NCBI GenBank assembly: GCA_021796175.1
Contig: JAJYOM010000068.1
Coordinates: 1 to 7,654 of the forward strand
Source: Thermoplasmata archaeon
Lineage (GTDB): Archaea; Thermoplasmatota; Thermoplasmata; Sysuiplasmatales; Sysuiplasmataceae
Direction of reading: 5' to 3'
Length of the DNA stretch: 7,654 nucleotides
Shown: positions 5,436-7,654 of the stretch, piece by piece
How the letters are laid out: the number at the start of each line of letters is the position of its first letter
How positions within the stretch are numbered: position 1 is the stretch's first letter
Notes under the pieces: generated by a model
Database searches by the model: none
What the model was told of the DNA's origin: nothing
Seen by the model: the letters and a program-made list of their open reading frames with translations, nothing else
Translations under genes and position numbers: made by a program

Positions 5436-6396
5436 AAGATTCTTCCTGTCCAATCCGAAGAAGATATCGACGGATGCAGCACTCCTGATAGTGCCGCTCG
5501 CTGCTCTGTTCATTCTCGGACCGATGGTGATAACCAATCAGGCCATTTTCATGGAGCTGGCTGTGTACATAATGCTTGCCGACGCCCTAAACATCGTTTA
5601 CGGTTTCACCGGCTACCTTCCTTTCGGATTCGGCGTCTTCTTCGCCGTTGGCGCCTACGGCACGGCAATACTGATAACACATGATGCGTGGCCGGTGGGC
5701 GCCTCCATTATTGCAGGCGCGTGCTTTGCGGCGCTCCTGTCGCTTCTCTTCACACCAATGCTCAGGCTGTCAGGTGCCTATTTCGCAATATCCAGCATGG
5801 CTGCATTCGAGGCTGTGTACCTGATTTTCAGCAACACACAGCTGACCTTCCTGACTGGCGGACCATACGGCATCACGTTCACACAGGTCTATAATCCGAA
5901 CCTTGACTACATGATAGCCGCAATACTCGCAGCAGTGTCCGCACTTGTCGTCCTGTTAATATCGAAGTCCACTTTTGGCATAGCACTCAGGGCAATTCGG
6001 GAGGACAGGTTCGCGGTCGAACTTTCAGGAGTAAGCAGCCTGAGGTACAGGACATACGCCTGGCTCATCAGCTCCTTTGTCTCAGGCATAGCCGGCGGCC
6101 TCTATGGCTGGTATCTCGGTTTCTTCTATCCGGAGGCCGTATTCAGCCTGACAGACTTCTCAGTCCTGGTCATAATATTCGTCCTGTTCGGCGGGAGGGG
6201 CACAGTATACGGTCCGGTGATTGGCACAGTGATTCTTTTTCTCGCTTACCAGTTGCTGTCACTTTATTCGGCGAACCTGCTGCTCATCATATTTGGTGTA
6301 CTGCTGGTCCTGCTTGTCCTTTTCATACCCAACGGCATCGAGCCTCTGTTCAGGAAAATTGTAAAGACAATTTTCCCGCCCGGGGGGAGTGATTAG
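5425..6396 (+). CDS. livM: Branched-chain amino acid ABC transporter permease LivM
   Basis: Second integral membrane permease, 323 aa from GTG 5425, overlapping livH by 11 nt. The frame is open from TTG 5389, but that start would add 12 unrelated residues and lacks an SD. Seen: a short basic cytoplasmic N-terminus, a first hydrophobic segment at about 19-37, then the family motif LNIVYGFTGYLPFGFGVFFAVGAY near 54-77. The LRLSGAYFAISSMAAFEA segment, the coupling loop GIALRAIREDRFAVELSGV followed by GIAGGLYG, and the late motif LFGGRGTVYGPVIG follow. About nine hydrophobic segments are present and the length is normal. It ends at TAG 6394-6396, directly against the frame of livG, which argues for strict translational coupling. 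With LivH it forms the channel through the cytoplasmic membrane. Confidence 0.95.
   Translation: MNFRRFFLSNPKKISTDAALLIVPLAALFILGPMVITNQAIFMELAVYIMLADALNIVYGFTGYLPFGFGVFFAVGAYGTAILITHDAWPVGASIIAGACFAALLSLLFTPMLRLSGAYFAISSMAAFEAVYLIFSNTQLTFLTGGPYGITFTQVYNPNLDYMIAAILAAVSALVVLLISKSTFGIALRAIREDRFAVELSGVSSLRYRTYAWLISSFVSGIAGGLYGWYLGFFYPEAVFSLTDFSVLVIIFVLFGGRGTVYGPVIGTVILFLAYQLLSLYSANLLLIIFGVLLVLLVLFIPNGIEPLFRKIVKTIFPPGGSD
6384..6389 (+). promoter_or_regulatory. Shine-Dalgarno placed for a CTG start of livG
   Basis: GGGGAG at the end of livM ends 7 nt before CTG 6397, an ideal spacing. The nearest standard start, GTG 6389, overlaps this site and is out of frame with LivG, stopping at TAA after 11 codons. 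Confidence 0.55.
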
Positions 6397-7131
6397 CTGT
6401 CCGGGGAGGCTGCACTCGCTGTAAAGGGCATAGTCAAGCGCTTCGGCAGCCTGGAGGCACTCGGAGGCGTGGACCTCTCCCTGTACTCAGGCGAGACACT
6501 CGGTCTGATAGGACCGAACGGTTCGGGCAAGACAACCCTGATAAATGTCGTGTCAGGTCTCCTTTATGCTGACGGCGGAAGCCTTCTGTTCTACGGGAGC
6601 AGGATTGACAGGATGTCGCCCCACAGGAGATCGCACCTCGGCATCAACAGGACGTTCCAGATACCTCATCCGTTCTATGGCCTGACGGTCAGGGAGAATG
6701 TGGACATTGCACTGCTGTTTGGCAGGATGAAGAAGAGGACAGACCTTGAGCAGAAGTCGGAGGATATACTGAAGCTCACCGGTCTGTCCGAACTGTCGGA
6801 ACACCGTGCAGGCAGTCTCAATACCAGCCAGAAGAAGATGCTCGACCTTGCAAAGGCGCTTGCCACTGAACCAAGGATACTGCTGATTGACGAGCTCGCT
6901 GCCGGGCTGAATAGCAACGAAACGGAGGTCGTCGCCGGGCTGCTCAGGGAAGTGAAAAAGAACGTCGATGCAATGCTCGTTGTCGAGCATGTGATGAATT
7001 TCATAAAGAAGGTCACTGAAGATGTAGTTGTGTTTGATGCAGGCAAGGTCATCTTCAGCGGCAGGTTTGCTGACGCCGTCAGGGACGGGAGAGTGAGGGA
7101 GGTGTACCTTGGGACAGTCAGAAGTTCTTGA
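6397..7131 (+). CDS. livG: Branched-chain amino acid ABC transporter ATP-binding protein LivG (probable CTG start)
   Basis: Cytoplasmic ATPase subunit, 244 aa if it begins at CTG 6397 (usual length about 250). Seen in that numbering: the A-loop Phe16 in KRFGSLEAL, Walker A GPNGSGKTT at 39-47, Q-loop Gln88 (RTFQIPHPF), a signature region reading LNTSQ at 141-145 instead of LSGGQ, Walker B ILLIDE at 161-166 with the catalytic Glu kept but Leu instead of Pro after it, D-loop AAGLN, and the switch His198 (VVEHV). The conserved N-terminus lies upstream of the first standard start (GTG 6469). From 6397 to 6469 the frame has no ATG, GTG or TTG, and 6394-6396 is livM's TAG in the same frame. The start is therefore non-canonical, or a base is missing in the sequence. 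It overlaps livF by 23 nt. Family assignment is firm; the start is inferred. Confidence 0.9.
   Translation: MSGEAALAVKGIVKRFGSLEALGGVDLSLYSGETLGLIGPNGSGKTTLINVVSGLLYADGGSLLFYGSRIDRMSPHRRSHLGINRTFQIPHPFYGLTVRENVDIALLFGRMKKRTDLEQKSEDILKLTGLSELSEHRAGSLNTSQKKMLDLAKALATEPRILLIDELAAGLNSNETEVVAGLLREVKKNVDAMLVVEHVMNFIKKVTEDVVVFDAGKVIFSGRFADAVRDGRVREVYLGTVRSS
7097..7104 (+). promoter_or_regulatory. Shine-Dalgarno for livF inside livG
   Basis: GGGAGGTG ends 4 nt before TTG 7109, and the GGAGG core ends 6 nt before it. It is close to a perfect SD and selects TTG 7109 as the livF start. The next in-frame ATG (7163) would remove the first conserved strand and the A-loop tyrosine. Confidence 0.75.
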
Positions 7132-7654
7132 TGTCAAATCGCTGTCCACCGGTTACGGTGCTATGCAGATAATCTGGGACTGTTCGCTCGCTGTGCATAT
7201 GAACGAAACTGTGCTATTGCTGGGCTCAAACGGCGCCGGAAAAACAACGCTCCTCAAGGGCATAATGGGCTTCCTTCCCGCCAGAAGCGGAAGCATATAC
7301 TTCGAAGGAAGGGACCTGACAGGAGTGCCTGTCCACATCAAGTCGAGGCTGGGCATCACATACAGCTCGGAGAGCAGCATTTACCCGATGATGACAGTGA
7401 GGGAGAACCTGCTGATGAGCTGCATGCGCAGCAGGGAGGGCTTTGGCAAAAGGGCATCGGAAGTCTTCAACATATTCCCTGACCTCCAGAAGTTCGAAAA
7501 CAGCCGGGCCTCCGGTCTTAGCGGCGGGCAGAGGAAGATGCTGAGCATTGGCAGAGTGATGATGGCAAGGCCCAAGCTGCTGCTGCTCGATGAGCCGTCG
7601 AGCGGTCTGTCGCCTCTGTTCACAGGCAAAATCATCGAGGCGCTTCAGGTGCTC
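7109..7654 (+). CDS. livF: Branched-chain amino acid ABC transporter ATP-binding protein LivF (3' end outside window)
   Basis: Second cytoplasmic ATPase, pairing with LivG to power transport. 182 codons are visible and the gene runs off the window; the family is about 235 aa, so roughly 50 residues including the switch histidine are missing. Seen: A-loop Tyr16 in STGYGAM, Walker A GSNGAGKTT at 39-47, a Q-loop region YSSESSIYP (85-93) with Glu88 where many LivF proteins also carry Glu, a canonical signature LSGGQ at 137-141, Walker B LLLLDE at 157-162 followed by Pro, and D-loop SSGLSP at 164-169. The start is TTG 7109 with a strong SD, overlapping livG by 23 nt in another frame. Its intact signature contrasts with LivG's degenerate one. 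Confidence 0.93.
   Translation, partial: MGQSEVLDVKSLSTGYGAMQIIWDCSLAVHMNETVLLLGSNGAGKTTLLKGIMGFLPARSGSIYFEGRDLTGVPVHIKSRLGITYSSESSIYPMMTVRENLLMSCMRSREGFGKRASEVFNIFPDLQKFENSRASGLSGGQRKMLSIGRVMMARPKLLLLDEPSSGLSPLFTGKIIEALQVL

Noticed and set aside
6394..6396. TAG as a recoded (pyrrolysine or readthrough) codon fusing LivM to LivG
   Set aside because: TAG is used as an ordinary stop by the methyltransferase, livK and livH as well. LivM and LivG have normal separate lengths, and one is a membrane protein while the other is cytoplasmic.
6553..7149. Long minus-strand ORF of 198 codons antisense to livG
   Set aside because: It mirrors the coding constraints of livG, shows no motif, and livG itself has all ABC ATPase motifs.
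1..7654. tRNA, rRNA, CRISPR arrays, toxin-antitoxin or defence genes
   Set aside because: Looked for on both strands by eye. No regularly spaced repeats, cloverleaf, rRNA core sequences or nuclease motifs were found.

Overview
The window looks archaeal, most likely from the Thermoplasmata or a related lineage (inference, not a database result). The reasons are: a TATA-like box sits where an archaeal promoter would put it ahead of a gene with almost no leader; GTG and TTG starts are frequent; AGG is common for arginine; and the substrate-binding protein is held by an N-terminal membrane anchor, has no lipobox cysteine, and carries seven N-glycosylation sequons.

Layout. Positions 1-754 hold no intact gene. 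There is an AT-rich promoter-like stretch, a short broken coiled-coil reading frame (62-220), and a run of small hairpins ending at 681-708 in a perfect inverted repeat followed by TAGTTGAC. That ending resembles the right end of an IS200/IS605 (TnpB-type) transposon, so the area reads as a decayed mobile element with a possible omega-RNA-like relic. Positions 755-1567 encode a class I SAM-dependent methyltransferase and 1823-2683 a family-2, rhamnosyltransferase-like glycosyltransferase. Both are more AT-rich than what follows and fit a surface-glycan cargo island. Positions 2684-3054 are non-coding apart from a doubtful 43-codon ORF, but are rich in inverted repeats and carry the promoter of the next operon.

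From 3055 to the window end runs a compact, GC-richer, co-oriented operon for a branched-chain amino acid (HAAT/Liv type) ABC transporter: livK (binding protein), livH and livM (permeases), livG and livF (ATPases; livF is cut by the window edge). The binding protein captures the ligand outside the cell, LivH and LivM form the channel, and LivG/LivF hydrolyse ATP inside. The downstream genes abut or overlap, and three have Shine-Dalgarno sequences inside the preceding gene, which suggests translational coupling.

The points most worth checking are: the livG frame begins directly after the livM stop codon, with no ATG, GTG or TTG available before its conserved N-terminus, so a CTG start is implied; LivG has a degenerate ABC signature; an IS605-like right end abuts the methyltransferase; and nested or mutually exclusive inverted repeats lie between the glycosyltransferase and livK. 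I did not find a clearly new multi-gene system.
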